Positions 34,273 through 43,483 of a DNA stretch of 64,000 nt are shown here, one piece after another. Under the pieces are notes generated by a model. That model was given only the letters and a program-made list of their open reading frames with translations. It was not told the origin of the DNA and ran no database searches. The translations under genes were made by a program, and so were the position numbers. Position 1 is the stretch's first letter, and each line of letters begins with the position of its first letter. Source of the DNA: Hymenobacter duratus. GTDB lineage: Bacteria > Bacteroidota > Bacteroidia > Cytophagales > Hymenobacteraceae. The stretch lies in contig NZ_JACWZZ010000001.1 in the NCBI RefSeq assembly GCF_014698995.1, forward strand, positions 1-64,000. The letters run 5' to 3'.

Positions 34273-35646
34273 TTATTGTACGCCCTGCAGATAGGCTTGG
34301 CGGGCTTCGTTCAGCAGCCTCAGAATGGTGGAGCGCTGCCGCAGCAGGTTTTCCATAACGGGACGTTGGTGCCGGAACAGACGCAGGGCACGCAACCGCC
34401 GCAGCCGGCTGGCCAGCTTGTTGGCATAATACAGCGCATAGAAGCCGGTAGGGGCCAGGCTCAGGCCGTAGAGTAGCGTCCAGCGCCAGTCCTGAGTGAA
34501 ATGGTGCACAAGCGAAATCTGGGCCGCGTATCCGAGGCTGAACGTTATCATACCCACTACCAGCATGATAGGCGCCACAAACTCCACTTCTTTGGTAGCA
34601 CGTTTGGCTACCATGGACGGCAGCTTGTAGGGCAGATAGTTGTTCAGCGCGCCATACAGATACACTGGCAGGCCCAGCGCCAGTTGTAGCCCGGCCTTGA
34701 TGGCACGCGTAGTCCGGGTATCGGCCCGGCCAGTGCGCTCCAGGGCTTCATCGTTGATTTTCAGGCGTTTTAAGTTTTTCAGGTAAGCCGCCAGCTTCTC
34801 CCGGACTTCGCCCAGGTGTCCGGGGTCGTGCTTCTCGAAGTAAGCCACGGCCTGCAGCAGGTTGCGGCTGAGCTGGAAATTGTCGTAGAGCGTACGGGGG
34901 TCGTCCTCGATGAGGTGGCCAGTAAACGTGCTTTCCAGCTGCTGCACCAGCTCATCCTCGGCCGCGTCGCGCGTGATGATGAGGCGCTGCTCCAGGTGCC
35001 GTCGGATATCCTCGGTAAGCTGGTCGGCGGCGGCGGTGGGGTCCTGGTAGTACGCGGCGGCATAGTCAGCCACCCGGATGGGTGGGGCCACGTTGATCAG
35101 CACATCCGACCGGAAGCGCTGCGGATCGAAGTAGTTGATGCCCACCGGCAGCACCCGCAGCCCCAGCTTGAAATTGTGGCGGGCTTCGGCGCCCAGCGCA
35201 ATGCGGGCGGCTCCGGTTTTGAGCGGCCGCAGGCGCCGCTCACTCACGCTGGTGCCTTCCGGAAAGATCATAACCGTGCCGCCGTCGCCCAGGTAGTCGT
35301 AGCATTTGCCGAAAGTGGCCTCGTTCTGGGCCGCCAGCTCTTCGGGCGTCACGGCTTCGGCGCCGGTTTCCACATCCTGGCGCCGATAGATAGGAATAGA
35401 GTTGCCGGAAGTCAGCACGGCCTTCGACACGGGGTTCTTAAAAAACGTGCTTTTGGCCAAAAACGCAATGGCTTGGCGCCGGTTGGCGGCCACTACCAGC
35501 GGGTCCATGAGCGTGTTGGGGTGGTTGCTCACCATCAGCAGTGGCCCCGGCGTCTGGAGCCGGTCCCGGTGGCGGATTTCGAGGCGACGGAAGAACACGC
35601 GCAGGGCAACCTGCACGAGGGGCTTCATGACGGTGTAGAAGAGCAT
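34273..35646 (-). CDS. PlsC-type glycerolipid acyltransferase with C-terminal membrane part
   Basis: The ATG giving MLFYTVMKPLVQVALRVFF yields 457 residues (a TTG three codons upstream is less likely). The acyltransferase core has the H-x4-D motif in MVSNHPNTLMDPLVV near residue 45, IPIYRRQDV, VMIFPEGTSVSERRLRPLKT near 130-145 and LRVLPVGINYFD. These belong to 1-acylglycerol-3-phosphate acyltransferases. The C-terminal third has membrane segments (LPVYLYGALNNYLPYKL, APIMLVVGMITFSLGYAAQI) not found in minimal PlsC proteins. It probably makes or remodels phospholipids at the inner membrane. Confidence 0.85.
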   Translation of the reverse strand: MLFYTVMKPLVQVALRVFFRRLEIRHRDRLQTPGPLLMVSNHPNTLMDPLVVAANRRQAIAFLAKSTFFKNPVSKAVLTSGNSIPIYRRQDVETGAEAVTPEELAAQNEATFGKCYDYLGDGGTVMIFPEGTSVSERRLRPLKTGAARIALGAEARHNFKLGLRVLPVGINYFDPQRFRSDVLINVAPPIRVADYAAAYYQDPTAAADQLTEDIRRHLEQRLIITRDAAEDELVQQLESTFTGHLIEDDPRTLYDNFQLSRNLLQAVAYFEKHDPGHLGEVREKLAAYLKNLKRLKINDEALERTGRADTRTTRAIKAGLQLALGLPVYLYGALNNYLPYKLPSMVAKRATKEVEFVAPIMLVVGMITFSLGYAAQISLVHHFTQDWRWTLLYGLSLAPTGFYALYYANKLASRLRRLRALRLFRHQRPVMENLLRQRSTILRLLNEARQAYLQGVQ

Positions 35647-35762
35647 AGACAGCAAGTACGGTGGAACTTAACAGATGACCACTATTCGGGCAGCCGGCCT
35701 GCCACAATTATTGCCGGGCTTCCGCCAACTGCCTCTGCCCGGCGCACCGTATACAACCCGAT

Positions 35763-36590
35763 ATGCGCTACTGCTACTTTCTTTTTGCACTGCTGCTGGC
35801 CGTTTTCCCCAGCCAGGGCCAGGCCCCGAAAACTACTGCTGCCACTGAAAAGGAGGTGCTTGGCAAAGCCACCCAGCTGATGCAGGACCGCCAGTACGAG
35901 TCGGCCTGGAAGCTGCTCAACGGCTTCGACCCCAAGCACCGCCGGCCGGCTGTGGCCCTCCAGCAAACCGAGTTGGCCCTGAACTACCACCTGCGCAGCC
36001 GCGAGCTGGAAGGCTTCGGCTTCGTGGACCTGAAACCGCTGGAGCGGCTCGACTCGCTGCGGGCCAAGTATACGCGGGCGGCCATCCGGTACCCGTTTGC
36101 GGTGGAGCTGGTGCTGAAAAACCTGCTGAAACAGTATCCGGCCAACTACAAGCTTCACCGGGCCCTGGCCGACTACTACTACCAGGTAGAGCAGTGCCAG
36201 TGCGCCGAAGCCGACAAGTCGCCAGCCACGCTGTATGCGCTGATGGCCCGGTACTACACGGTTGCGCACCAGCACGGCCTGGGCGACTATAGCTCCTACT
36301 ACAAGCTGGGCTACGCCCGCCTGAGTCAGGCCCGGATTGCCGAAAGCGTACCGCTTTTTCAGCGCGCCATCAAGCTCCGCCCCGATTATGCCCTGGCGCA
36401 TTTTCAGCTGGCGTATAGCTACACCGAGCTGAAGAAGCTCACCAAAGCGCTGGAAGAAGCCCGCACGGCCGCCCGCCTCGCCGACACTCCGGAACTGAAA
36501 TACGACGCCAACTTCGTGGCCTCCGAACTGGAGCGACGTCTGGGCATCAGCTCATCTGGCCCAAAAGCCGAGCCGACGAAGAAGCCCTGA
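35763..36590 (+). CDS. Secreted TPR-repeat protein
   Basis: The 275-residue product has a signal peptide (MRYCYFLFALLLAVFPSQGQ) and helical TPR-type units (KATQLMQDRQYESAWKLLNG, YKLHRALADYYYQVEQCQC, YYKLGYARLSQARIAESVPL, YALAHFQLAYSYTELKKLT). The tail is Lys/Pro-rich. It probably lies in the periplasm as a scaffold. It is divergent from the acyltransferase gene and its partner is unknown. Confidence 0.8.
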   Translation: MRYCYFLFALLLAVFPSQGQAPKTTAATEKEVLGKATQLMQDRQYESAWKLLNGFDPKHRRPAVALQQTELALNYHLRSRELEGFGFVDLKPLERLDSLRAKYTRAAIRYPFAVELVLKNLLKQYPANYKLHRALADYYYQVEQCQCAEADKSPATLYALMARYYTVAHQHGLGDYSSYYKLGYARLSQARIAESVPLFQRAIKLRPDYALAHFQLAYSYTELKKLTKALEEARTAARLADTPELKYDANFVASELERRLGISSSGPKAEPTKKP

Positions 36591-36600
36591 AACCGATAGC

Positions 36601-36650
36601 TGTCGGGAGCTTGCTGCTCAGGCGTAAAACCAGGCAGCAGGCTCCCGACA
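36601..36650. terminator. Long hairpin between convergent genes
   Basis: An 18-bp stem (36601-36618 with 36633-36650, two G-T pairs) lies between the TPR gene and the convergent VWA gene. It has no T tract, so it may terminate weakly or stabilise both 3' ends. Confidence 0.6.
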
Positions 36651-36674
36651 ACTGCAGTCAGCCTTTCAACATCG

Positions 36675-38297
36675 TTACCGCTCTACCGCTACCTCGCTGC
36701 TCAGCTCGGTTGCGCGCTGCACCAGCTCCCGAAACTCAGCCCGAGAGCCGTCAGCATCCGGACCCGTTACGCTTCGGGCCAGCGCAGCGGTGTTTTGCCA
36801 AGTGGCAGAGCCGCTGTATCTGGAATGGCGCAGCAGCAGGCCAAACTGGGTCACTGCCGCCGCAAAACGCAGATTGTCCGAGGCTTGCGCAATGGGCTCG
36901 TCGAAGCGGGTGCCGCGTACAGGCAGCGTGAGCAGCCGGCTGGGGCTGCCCTGCGGCTCCTGGTATCGCAGCTTCACGGTGAGCAGTTCGTTGCCGGCGG
37001 TAGCGGGGCCAGCCGTGGTTGGTTGCTGGTATTTCAGCGGGTCGATGGTGGCGGTGGTAGCGGCCGGCGCACCCATAGGCACTACTTCGTAGAGGGCCGT
37101 TACCTGCTGGCCCGCGCCCAGCTCGCCGGCATCTTTGCGGTCATCGTTGAAGTCCTCGGCGGCCAAGAGGCGGTTTTCGTAGCCCAGCAGCCGGTACTCG
37201 CGCACCCGGGCCGGGTTGAACTCGACCTGTACTTTCACGTCTTTGGCCAGCGTGAACAGCGTACCGCCGAACTGGCTTACCAACACGCGTTGGGCTTCGC
37301 CTAAGTTGTCGATATAGGCATAGTTACCGTTGCCTTGGTCGGCCAGCAGCTCCATCCAGCTATCCTGCAGGTTGCCGCTCCCAAACCCCAGCACCGACAG
37401 AAACACGCCCGATTCGCGCTCCTGCGTTACGAGCCGTTCCATGTCGGCGTCAGACTGCTCGCCCACGTTGAAGTCGCCATCGGTGGCCAGGATGATGCGG
37501 TTGTTGCCGCCGGCCCGGAAATGCTGGCGGGCCACCTGGTAAGCCAGCCGCAGGCCCTGCCCGCCCGCCGTGGACCCGCCAGCTTCCAGCTCATCCAGCG
37601 CCTTCAGAACAGTCTCCGAATCGGAGCCCGGCGTGGGGGGCAGCACCAGCCCCGCCGCCCCGGCATACACCACAATCGACACATAATCCTGGGGCCGCAG
37701 CGCCTTCTGCACCAGCTCCCGCAACGATTCTTTCAGTAGCGGCAGCTTATCAGAGTCGGCCATCGAGCCCGACACATCCAGCAGAAACACCAAGTTGGCG
37801 GGCGGCAGGTTTTCCGTTGAGACCTGCTTGCCCTGCACACCCACCAATACCAGCTGGTGCGCCGGGTTCCAGGGGCAGGCGGCTACTTCGGCATTCAGCG
37901 AGGCCGGCCCGGAGGTGGGTTGCGGATACGAGTAGGGGAAATAATTCACCAGCTCTTCCAGCCGCACGGCATCGGGCGGAGGCAGCTGGCGGTCCTGGGT
38001 CAGAAAGCGGCGCACATTGGCATAGGAGGCTTTATCCACGTCAATAGCGAAGGTGCTTAGCGGGTTGCGCCGGGCATCCAGAAACGGGTTTTCGTGGATA
38101 ACGGCGTAGTTCTCGCGGCTTTCCGGCGCAGGAGTATCGGCGGCTTTGGCGGCGGCATCGGGCGCGGCGGCCGGTTCGGCGGCGGTTTCCACCTGTTCTG
38201 TTACGGCCATGTTTTCGGTAGAGTATTGGTGGCAGGCGGGCAATAGCCACACGCCAGCCAGCAGCCCGCACAGGGGCAGCAAGCGGTTCAGTTTCAT
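36675..38297 (-). CDS. VWA-domain lipoprotein (YfbK-like)
   Basis: From the ATG giving MKLNRLLPLCGLLAGVWLLP the product is 540 residues with a lipobox (LLPACH). The YfbK-type N-terminal domain (NPLSTFAIDVDKASYANVRR, PQPTSGPASLNAEVAACPWN) precedes a von Willebrand A domain with the MIDAS motif DVSGSM in NLVFLLDVSGSMADSDKLP, GGSTAGG and ATDGDFNVG. The C-terminal DUF3520-like region has ALYEVVPMGAP. It shares most of its length with the protein at 39811-41766. It should sit at the envelope and bind ligands in a metal-dependent way. Confidence 0.9.
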   Translation of the reverse strand: MKLNRLLPLCGLLAGVWLLPACHQYSTENMAVTEQVETAAEPAAAPDAAAKAADTPAPESRENYAVIHENPFLDARRNPLSTFAIDVDKASYANVRRFLTQDRQLPPPDAVRLEELVNYFPYSYPQPTSGPASLNAEVAACPWNPAHQLVLVGVQGKQVSTENLPPANLVFLLDVSGSMADSDKLPLLKESLRELVQKALRPQDYVSIVVYAGAAGLVLPPTPGSDSETVLKALDELEAGGSTAGGQGLRLAYQVARQHFRAGGNNRIILATDGDFNVGEQSDADMERLVTQERESGVFLSVLGFGSGNLQDSWMELLADQGNGNYAYIDNLGEAQRVLVSQFGGTLFTLAKDVKVQVEFNPARVREYRLLGYENRLLAAEDFNDDRKDAGELGAGQQVTALYEVVPMGAPAATTATIDPLKYQQPTTAGPATAGNELLTVKLRYQEPQGSPSRLLTLPVRGTRFDEPIAQASDNLRFAAAVTQFGLLLRHSRYSGSATWQNTAALARSVTGPDADGSRAEFRELVQRATELSSEVAVER

Positions 38298-38791
38298 CAG
38301 GACAGGAAGTGTGAAGGATGAAAAAGCCTCACCCGAACAAGTGCGCTGCACATGCTGCCCGCCGCAACTCGCGACCTTACGTGGGGCAGTTCTGCCGTTC
38401 GGTTTCCTTCGCGACGGAAACAACGCAACTAGCAGAGTCAGCGCGGCCGGCTCTGTGAGCCGGGCCTTCGGTGAAGAGAATAGACAAGCGGCGCCGCCTG
38501 TGTGTCTTTATGCAGCAAGGCCAGCGGATGTAACCCGGCCGCGCGCTAAAAAGTGAGGATGTGCAGGCTAACACTGTCATCCTGAGCGGAGCGAAGGACC
38601 TTATCCCGCCCGCCCGATTTTTTCCTTGGTACCACTCAGCGGAGCGAAGGTCCTTCGCTCCGCTCAGGAAGACACCCGTTACCACCCCCTTCCTAAAAAA
38701 CTGGCACGGTTTTGTAAATACCCCCATTACAAGCCCGCCGCCGGAATTGCGCACCCCGGCCGGCCGCTCCCAACCTCCAACACCCCTCGTC
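38298..38791. other. Intergenic region with a REP-like repeat
   Basis: About 490 bp without a credible gene. The only structure is the palindromic repeat at 38575-38668 and a small GC hairpin at 38443-38464. It must hold the promoter of the barrel gene at 38792. Confidence 0.55.
38575..38668. repeat. REP-like palindromic element, copy B
   Basis: Perfect 20-bp arms (38581-38600 with 38649-38668, CCTGAGCGGAGCGAAGGACC). A second copy of GCGGAGCGAAGG at 38639-38650 pairs with the same right arm around a single T. The core TGTCATCCTGAGC matches copies A and C. Confidence 0.85.
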
Positions 38792-39565
38792 ATGAATACG
38801 AAACGAATTTTCGGCCGTCTGGCTGCGGCTACGCTATTGCTTTCAGTTTTCGGCACCGCCGCCCAGGCACAGGTCCAGACGCACCGCGTGCCGGCCTATA
38901 CCGGCAAGGCCCAGGCCCGCCCCGTTACATCCTATAAGTCTTCTGCCAAGAGCACCGGCGGCCCTCAAATCGGCATTCGGGCTGGTGTAAACGTGTCGGA
39001 CTGGTCCGGCGACGCCGTGCAGAGCGTGATGGATCTGGCGGGCTACACCAACGGCGCCGTCACGAAATCCATGAAAACCGGTTTCCATGCCGGCCTCTAC
39101 GCCACGCTGCCGCTGGCACCCGGCTTCTCCATCGAGCCCGGCGTGCTGTATTCCGAAAAAGGCACCAAACTGACCGGTACGCTGCCGTTTGAGCAGTTTG
39201 ATTTCCTGAATGCCCGCGTGACGGCCACTTCCCGCATGGCGTACGTGGATGTGCCGGTGCTGGCAAAAGTCGATATCGTGCCTGGTTTCTACCTGTTTGC
39301 GGGTCCGCAGGCTTCGTTTCTGGTAAGCGGCAAGGCACGTGTGGAAGCCGGCGTACTCGGCTTCGATGCCTACCAGCAGGATTTCGACATCAAAGACCAG
39401 TTCCGCCCCGTCGATTTCAGCGTGACGGGCGGCCTGGGCTACCAGTCCAACAGCGGCCTTGGCCTGAGTGCCGGCTACGACTACGGCCTGTCGTCGCTCG
39501 ACAAGAGCAACCGCTTCGACGCCTACAACCGCGTTATCAAAGCGTCAGTAAACTACTCGTTCTAG
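38792..39565 (+). CDS. PorT-family outer-membrane beta-barrel protein
   Basis: The 257-residue product has a signal peptide (LAAATLLLSVFGTAAQAQ). A beta-barrel pattern follows: GPQIGIRAGVNVSDWSGD, GFHAGLYATLPLAPGFSIEP, VLYSEKGTKLTGTLP, YVDVPVLAKVDIVPGFYLFA, VTGGLGYQSNSGLGLSAGYD and NYSF at the end. This is the PorT/outer-membrane-barrel layout of Bacteroidota. The final aromatic residue fits recognition by the BAM machinery. It has a strong terminator. Confidence 0.86.
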   Translation: MNTKRIFGRLAAATLLLSVFGTAAQAQVQTHRVPAYTGKAQARPVTSYKSSAKSTGGPQIGIRAGVNVSDWSGDAVQSVMDLAGYTNGAVTKSMKTGFHAGLYATLPLAPGFSIEPGVLYSEKGTKLTGTLPFEQFDFLNARVTATSRMAYVDVPVLAKVDIVPGFYLFAGPQASFLVSGKARVEAGVLGFDAYQQDFDIKDQFRPVDFSVTGGLGYQSNSGLGLSAGYDYGLSSLDKSNRFDAYNRVIKASVNYSF

Positions 39566-39593
39566 CACCTTTAAGCTGCTAGTGCAACCACTA

Positions 39594-39626
39594 AAAAGGC
39601 CCCGCTGCTAACCAGCGGGGCCTTTT
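39594..39626 (+). terminator. Rho-independent terminator of the barrel gene
   Basis: A perfect 14-bp stem (39594-39607 with 39613-39626), 5-nt loop and terminal T4, 28 bp past the stop. Confidence 0.9.
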
Positions 39627-39810
39627 GCGTTTTCCGGCTCTCCTCCACAACTTCCCCGAAAAACGCGGTATACATCACCTCAATACCCTAGCCCAAAGGC
39701 CAGGCCGGGCCCGACGACACATGCCGGCCCCGACCCGCTGCAACCGGCCGGTGCCTGCGCCGGGAGGGTGAGTGAAGCCCCCGACCTGACCCAATTCCTG
39801 TAATTCCTGC

Positions 39811-41766
39811 CTAACGCGCCCCGTAGCTTTCCGCGCCGGGCCGCAGGCCTTCCGCTGCTTTCACCAGCCGCACAAACTCTGCCCGATACCCTTCCGCATC
39901 CGTACCACGCGCCGTTTCGGCCAGCTTCGCAGTGGCTCCAAAGGTCGCCTCGCCCCGGTAGTCCGACTCGCGCAGCAGCATCCCGAACTGGGCCACGCTG
40001 GCCGCAAAACGCAGGTTTTCCGAGGCCCGTTCCACGGGTATTGCCGGCCCGCGCAACGTGCGCTCCAGCAGCTGGCTTTTGCTGCCCTGCGGCTCTTTGT
40101 AGCGCATTTTCACAGTCAGCAAATCCGCCGAAACCGGGGCCGGCTTTTCGGCCGCGCCGGCCTGATACTTCAGCTTGTCTACCAAGACTGGCGCGCCTAC
40201 CGGCACCACCTCGTAGAGCGCCGTCACGGTGTGGCCCGCGCCCAGCTCGCCGGCGTCTTTGCGGTCATTGTTGAAGTCCTCGGCAGCCAGGGCGCGGTTT
40301 TCGTAGCCGATGAGGCGGTACTCGCGCACCCGCGCCGGGTTGAATTCCACCTGCAGCTTCACGTCTTTGGCCAGCGTGAACAAGGTGCCCCCGAACTGCC
40401 GTACCAGCACCCGCCGCGCTTCGTCCAGGTTGTCGAGGTAGGCGTAGTTGCCGTTGCCCTTGTCGGCCAGCAGCTCCATTTTCTTGTCCTGCAGGTTGCC
40501 CTGGCCCACGCCCAGCACCGTCAGAAACACGCCCGACTCCCGCTCCTGCACCACCAGCCGCTCCATGGCGTCGTCGCTCTGCTCGCCCACGTTGAAGTCG
40601 CCGTCGGTGGCCAGCACCACCCGGTTGTTGCCGTCCTTCTGAAAATTGTCGCGCGCCACCTGGTAGGCCAGGCGCAGGCCCGCCCCACCGGCCGTAGAGC
40701 CGCCGGCCTGCAGGTTGTCAATGGCCCGCAGAATCTCGCCCCGCTTGCTGCCCGGCGTGGGGGGCAGCACCAGCCCGGCAGCCCCGGCATACACCACCAG
40801 CGCCACCCGGTCCTGGGGCCGCAACTCCTTCACCAGCAGCCGCAGCCCCGCCTGCACCAGCCCCAGCCGGTCGGCCCCGTACATCGAGCCCGACACGTCC
40901 ACCAGAAACACTAGGTTAGCGGGCGGGAGCTTATCGGTAGCTACCTGCCGGCCCTGCAGGGCCACCTGCACCAGCTGGTGCGCCGGGTTCCAGGGGCAGC
41001 CAGCCAGCTCCGTCGTCACCGAAAACGGGTCGGCACCGGTAGGCTGCGGGAAGTCGTACTGAAAATAGTTGATCATCTCCTCCACCCGCACCGCGTCGCG
41101 CGGGGGCAGCTGGCCCTGCTGCAGAAAGCGCCGCACGTTGCTGTAGCTGGCCGCATCCACGTCAATGCTGAACGTACTCAACGGGTCCTTCCGGGTCGAA
41201 TGAAAGCCGTTTTCCTGGATGCTGGCATACGATTCGCCTTCGCCCGGTACCGGCTGCGGGGCCGGGTAGTAGGGCTGGCTGGCCTGGCTGTTCGCCCCCC
41301 GAATCATAACCCGGGCCTTCGCCGCGTCGCCCTTCACCCGCTCACTCCGCCCAATGTGTACCCCGGCTACTTTGCCCTGCAACGCCCCGCCCGTCACCAC
41401 CACTTCGCTCAGCTGCTTTTGGTCAGCCCGCAGCGCCACGTTCAACTCCCGCGTGGCAGGCACCGTTTTTTCCACCGTTGTATAGCCTATAAAGCTGAAG
41501 ACCAGCGTCCGGTGCTGGCCGGGCAGCGCCAGCGAGTAGCTGCCGTCGTGGTTCGTGGACACGCCGGTGCTCGTGCCCTTCACCAGCACCGTTACGCCGG
41601 GCAGGCCCTGGCCGGTGCTGGCGTCCGTCACGCGCCCGTGCACGCTCATGGTATCCGCCAGGGCTGCTGGCCGCACGGGCTCTGTCGGGTTGCGCTGCGC
41701 TTCGGCAGCAGTACAGAAAGCAAAGGTGCCGGCCAGGGCCAGCAGCGGAAGAAGATAGGGTTTCAT
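39811..41766 (-). CDS. VWA-domain protein with TonB-receptor-like N-terminus
   Basis: The ATG giving MKPYLLPLLALAGTFAFCTA yields 651 residues with a signal peptide. Residues about 40-125 are a carboxypeptidase-regulatory-like domain (VHGRVTDASTGQGLPGVTVL, GTSTGVSTNHDGSYSLALPG), then LSEVVVTG and a plug-like stub (GKVAGVHI, RVMIRGANS), as at the start of SusC-type receptors. YfbK, VWA (NLVFLVDVSGSM, GGSTAGG, ATDGDFNVG) and DUF3520-like domains follow, as in the 36675 protein. So it is a VWA protein on a receptor-style N-terminus. It is probably in the envelope. Confidence 0.9.
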   Translation of the reverse strand: MKPYLLPLLALAGTFAFCTAAEAQRNPTEPVRPAALADTMSVHGRVTDASTGQGLPGVTVLVKGTSTGVSTNHDGSYSLALPGQHRTLVFSFIGYTTVEKTVPATRELNVALRADQKQLSEVVVTGGALQGKVAGVHIGRSERVKGDAAKARVMIRGANSQASQPYYPAPQPVPGEGESYASIQENGFHSTRKDPLSTFSIDVDAASYSNVRRFLQQGQLPPRDAVRVEEMINYFQYDFPQPTGADPFSVTTELAGCPWNPAHQLVQVALQGRQVATDKLPPANLVFLVDVSGSMYGADRLGLVQAGLRLLVKELRPQDRVALVVYAGAAGLVLPPTPGSKRGEILRAIDNLQAGGSTAGGAGLRLAYQVARDNFQKDGNNRVVLATDGDFNVGEQSDDAMERLVVQERESGVFLTVLGVGQGNLQDKKMELLADKGNGNYAYLDNLDEARRVLVRQFGGTLFTLAKDVKLQVEFNPARVREYRLIGYENRALAAEDFNNDRKDAGELGAGHTVTALYEVVPVGAPVLVDKLKYQAGAAEKPAPVSADLLTVKMRYKEPQGSKSQLLERTLRGPAIPVERASENLRFAASVAQFGMLLRESDYRGEATFGATAKLAETARGTDAEGYRAEFVRLVKAAEGLRPGAESYGAR

Positions 41767-41861
41767 AAGGCAGGCCGCTGAAGTGGTTTGGTGGGTTGAT
41801 ACTCCCTTGATGCCGCCCTTTCCCCAATTCCACACGCCCCTGAAAAAAATCCTCCTGCCAC

Positions 41862-41987
41862 CTGCCAGCCATCATCCACCGCCTGCCAGCCATCATCCAC
41901 CGCCTGCCAGCCATCATCCACCGCCTGCCAGCCATCATCCACTGCCTGCCAGACGTCATCCACCGCTTGCCAGATAGCTCCTACTGC
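41862..41987. repeat. 21-bp tandem repeat array upstream of glyA
   Basis: Six head-to-tail units of 21 bp. Units 1-3 are identical (starting CTGCCAGCCATCATCC), unit 4 differs at one base, unit 5 at two and unit 6 at eight. The period equals two helical turns. It ends 25 bp before the -33 element of glyA and lies 96 bp upstream of the divergent VWA gene start. Confidence 0.9.
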
Positions 41988-42012
41988 CTGCCTGCTGCCA
42001 TTTTCTGTGTAC

Positions 42013-42042
42013 TTGGCAGTTCCGGCCGGTAGCGTACCTTTG
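42013..42042 (+). promoter_or_regulatory. glyA promoter (TTG-N19-TACCTTTG)
   Basis: TTG at 42013-42015, 19 nt, then TACCTTTG at 42035-42042 match the Bacteroidota primary-sigma promoter. The start codon is at 42048, only 5 nt after the -7 box, so the transcript should start at or very near the ATG. Confidence 0.75.
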
Positions 42043-42047
42043 AAGGT

Positions 42048-43343
42048 ATGGAAACGCAAGCCCCCGCCCTCGTGCAAGACACCGCCATTTTCGACCTGAT
42101 TCAGCGCGAGAAAGAGCGCCAAACCCACGGCATTGAGCTCATTGCCTCCGAAAACTACGTTTCGGAGCAGGTGATGCGGGCCCAGGGTTCTATCCTCACC
42201 AACAAGTACGCCGAGGGCCTGCCCGGCAAGCGCTACTACGGCGGCTGCGAAATCGTCGACCAGATTGAGCAATTGGCCATCGACCGCGCCAAGCAGCTGT
42301 TCGGGGTGGAGTGGGTGAACGTGCAGCCGCACTCCGGCGCCCAGGCCAACGCCGCCGTCATGCTGGCCATCCTCAACCCCGGCGACAAAATCCTCGGCTT
42401 CGACCTCTCACACGGCGGCCACCTTACCCACGGCTCGCCCGTCAACTTCTCCGGCAAGCTCTACCAGCCCAGCTTCTATGGCGTAGAGCCCGAAACCGGC
42501 CTCATCGACTTCCAGAAAGTAAAGGAAACCGCCCGCCGCGAGCAGCCCAAGCTCATCATCTGCGGGGCCTCGGCCTACTCCCGCGACTGGGACTACCAGG
42601 CCCTGCGCGAAGCAGCCGACGAGGTAGGCGCGCTGCTGCTGGCTGATATTTCGCACCCCAGCGGCCTCATTGCCAAGGGCCTGCTCAACAGCCCGTTCGA
42701 GCATTGCCACATCGTCACGACCACCACGCACAAGACGTTGCGCGGCCCGCGCGGCGGCCTCATTATGCTGGGCAAGGACTTCGAAAATCCCTTCGGCCTA
42801 AAAACCCCGAAAGGTGAGCTGCGCATGATGTCGGCGCTGCTAGACTCGGGCGTGTTTCCCGGCACGCAGGGCGGCCCGCTGGAACACGTTATCGGGGCCA
42901 AGGCCGTCGCGTTCGGCGAGTGCCTCTCAGACGCCTACACCAACTATACCCACCAGGTAATTAAAAATGCCCAGGCACTGGCCAAAGGCTTTACTGACCG
43001 GGGCTACCAGATTATCTCGGGCGGTACCGACAACCACCTCATGCTCATCGACCTTCGCTCGAAAGGCCTCACCGGCAAGCTGGCGGAAAACACACTCGTC
43101 AAGGCCGATATCACCATCAACAAGAACATGGTGCCCTTCGATGACAAGTCGCCGTTCGTGACCAGCGGCATGCGCATTGGCTCGGCGGCCGTCACGACCC
43201 GTGGCCTCCGGGAAACCGACATGGCCCGCATCGTCGACCTCATCGACGACGTGCTCATGCACCACGACGATGACACGTACCTGCTGCGCGTACGCGGCCA
43301 GGTGAACGAGTGGATGCAGCAGTTTCCGCTCTTTTCTTACTAG
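42048..43343 (+). CDS. glyA: Serine hydroxymethyltransferase
   Basis: The 431-residue protein has the PLP-binding lysine K229 in [14 protein letters not shown], plus [30 protein letters not shown] and [13 protein letters not shown]. It converts serine and tetrahydrofolate to glycine and methylene-THF in the cytosol, feeding one-carbon metabolism. ADISHPSGL differs from the commoner ADIAHIAGL, a variant I recall from Bacteroidota. The gene is divergent from the VWA gene. No ribosome-binding site fits between promoter and start. Confidence 0.97.
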   Translation: METQAPALVQDTAIFDLIQREKERQTHGIELIASENYVSEQVMRAQGSILTNKYAEGLPGKRYYGGCEIVDQIEQLAIDRAKQLFGVEWVNVQPHSGAQANAAVMLAILNPGDKILGFDLSHGGHLTHGSPVNFSGKLYQPSFYGVEPETGLIDFQKVKETARREQPKLIICGASAYSRDWDYQALREAADEVGALLLADISHPSGLIAKGLLNSPFEHCHIVTTTTHKTLRGPRGGLIMLGKDFENPFGLKTPKGELRMMSALLDSGVFPGTQGGPLEHVIGAKAVAFGECLSDAYTNYTHQVIKNAQALAKGFTDRGYQIISGGTDNHLMLIDLRSKGLTGKLAENTLVKADITINKNMVPFDDKSPFVTSGMRIGSAAVTTRGLRETDMARIVDLIDDVLMHHDDDTYLLRVRGQVNEWMQQFPLFSY

Positions 43344-43368
43344 ACGAGTGAGTGGGGAATGGGCAGCG

Positions 43369-43477
43369 GAGTGAATGAAAAGCGGGCGAACAACATCCCA
43401 CAAGGGCTGGTTTTCGTTCGTCTTGCATCCCGGCTCTCCAGTACCATTCTCTCATCCGCTCATTCTTTCATTCACTC
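43369..43477. repeat. Inverted repeat in the glyA-tatC gap
   Basis: Perfect 12-bp arms (GAGTGAATGAAA at 43369-43380 with 43466-43477) enclose about 85 bp. The right arm ends 6 bp before the tatC start. Similar arms with a GTGAATG-type core occur at 44899-44969 and 46991-47081. Confidence 0.55.
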
Positions 43478-43483
43478 ATTGCT

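Noticed and set aside
38377..38856. A 159-codon open frame on the minus strand
   Set aside because: It crosses the REP-like element and the start of the barrel gene and lacks coding character.
41862..41987. The 21-bp repeats as a possible CRISPR array
   Set aside because: The repeats are head-to-tail without unique spacers, too short for CRISPR repeats, and no cas gene is nearby.
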